Source: an uncultured Blautia sp. (GTDB lineage Bacteria; Bacillota; Clostridia; Lachnospirales; Lachnospiraceae). Taken from it: a stretch of DNA of 23,229 bases. Shown here one piece after another: positions 22,695 through 23,229 of this stretch (within the stretch, counting starts at the first letter, position 1; the number at the start of each line of letters is the position of its first letter). The DNA is taken from NCBI GenBank assembly GCA_945872375.1, contig CAMBYR010000006.1, positions 1-23,229 on the forward strand, given 5' to 3'. Below the pieces are notes generated by a model that worked only from the letters and a program-made list of their open reading frames with translations, was not told the DNA's origin and ran no database searches. The translations under genes and the position numbers were made by a program.

Positions 22695-23229
22695 ATGAGT
22701 ACAGAAATGAAACCTATTAAAGAGGGAAAAGTCAGAGAAATTTATGATAACGGTGACAGCCTGATCATGGTGGCAACAGATCGTATCAGCTGTTTTGACG
22801 TTATCCTGAAAAACATCGTAACCAAAAAAGGAACCGTACTTACCCAGATGTCCAAATTCTGGTTTGATTTTACAAAGGACATCCTTCCAAACCACATGAT
22901 TTCCGTTGATGTAAAGGATATGCCGGAATATTTCCGGAAGCCGGAGTTTGACGGAAACAGTATGATGTGCCGCAAGCTGAACATGCTTCCTATTGAATGT
23001 ATCGTCCGCGGCTACATTACAGGAAGCGGCTGGAAGAGCTATCAGGAAAACGGTACTGTCTGCGGCATTACCCTTCCGGAAGGCCTGAAAGAATCCGACA
23101 AGCTGCCGGAGCCTATTTACACTCCTTCCACCAAAGCAGAAATCGGTGATCATGATGAAAATATTTCCTACGAGCAGAGCATTGCGCATCTGGAAAAATA
23201 CTTCCCCGGCAAGGGAGAAGAATATGCTG
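22695..23229 (+). CDS. purC: SAICAR synthetase, N-terminal part (truncated by window edge)
   Basis: The first 178 codons are present, from an ATG 7 bases after GGGAG. The product starts MSTEMKPIKEGKVREIYDNGDSL, whose GKVREIYD is the PurC ATP-loop start. TDRISCFDVILKN, the family signature IECIVRGYITGSGWKSY (about residues 99-115) and EPIYTPSTKAEIGDHDENIS follow, all typical of phosphoribosylaminoimidazole-succinocarboxamide synthase. The enzyme joins aspartate to CAIR in de novo purine synthesis. Remaining C-terminal sequence lies beyond the window. It is transcribed divergently from the binding-protein operon, and other pur genes probably follow outside. Confidence 0.96.
   Translation, partial: MSTEMKPIKEGKVREIYDNGDSLIMVATDRISCFDVILKNIVTKKGTVLTQMSKFWFDFTKDILPNHMISVDVKDMPEYFRKPEFDGNSMMCRKLNMLPIECIVRGYITGSGWKSYQENGTVCGITLPEGLKESDKLPEPIYTPSTKAEIGDHDENISYEQSIAHLEKYFPGKGEEYA

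Overview
The window looks like a chromosomal segment of a gut-type Firmicute, most likely Lachnospiraceae (Blautia/Dorea/Ruminococcus-like). This is judged from strong AGGAGG ribosome binding sites, moderate GC with AT-rich promoters, a GlgC/GlgD glycogen pair, a FeoA-FeoB fusion, a C4 zinc L33 and a PF06541 (CmpB/DUF1113) membrane protein. No tRNA, rRNA, CRISPR array, insertion sequence or phage gene was seen. Gene packing is tight and every gene-free stretch is shorter than 300 bases.

Region by region. (1) 1-2036, minus strand: translation/secretion operon rpmG-secE-nusG-rplK-rplA (rplA cut by the window edge), with a good sigma-A promoter. Two hairpins, one before rplK and one before rplA, copy the L1-binding part of 23S rRNA. 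(2) 2120-7022, minus: branched-chain amino-acid ABC importer livJ-livH-livM-livG-livF with its own promoter, a hairpin after livJ and a terminal hairpin after livF. (3) 7099-12079: a small surface-glycan locus. A divergently transcribed ABC-2 exporter pair (permease, ATPase) lies on the plus strand. It meets a minus-strand operon of an initiating sugar-phosphate transferase, a GT2 and a GT4 at a bidirectional terminator. (4) 12095-13084, minus: a PF06541 membrane protein with a cytoplasmic tail built from an in-frame 33-bp tandem repeat (11-residue hendecads). (5) 13276-15650, plus: glgC-glgD glycogen synthesis pair. (6) 15684-22486, minus: a lipoprotein solute-binding protein, a membrane sensor with GGDEF and EAL domains (SGDEF variant), and feoB with fused FeoA. 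feoB has a probable private promoter inside the end of the preceding gene. (7) 22642-23229, plus: the start of purC.

How they work together: most blocks are housekeeping, namely ribosome and NusG/SecE supply, amino-acid uptake, glycogen storage, ferrous iron uptake and purine synthesis. The less ordinary parts are the orphan binding protein paired with a c-di-GMP enzyme upstream of iron uptake, the hendecad-tailed PF06541 protein, and the split glycan locus without a polymerase. I found no clearly unprecedented multi-gene system. The binding-protein/c-di-GMP/Feo cluster is the best candidate for unexplored regulation.
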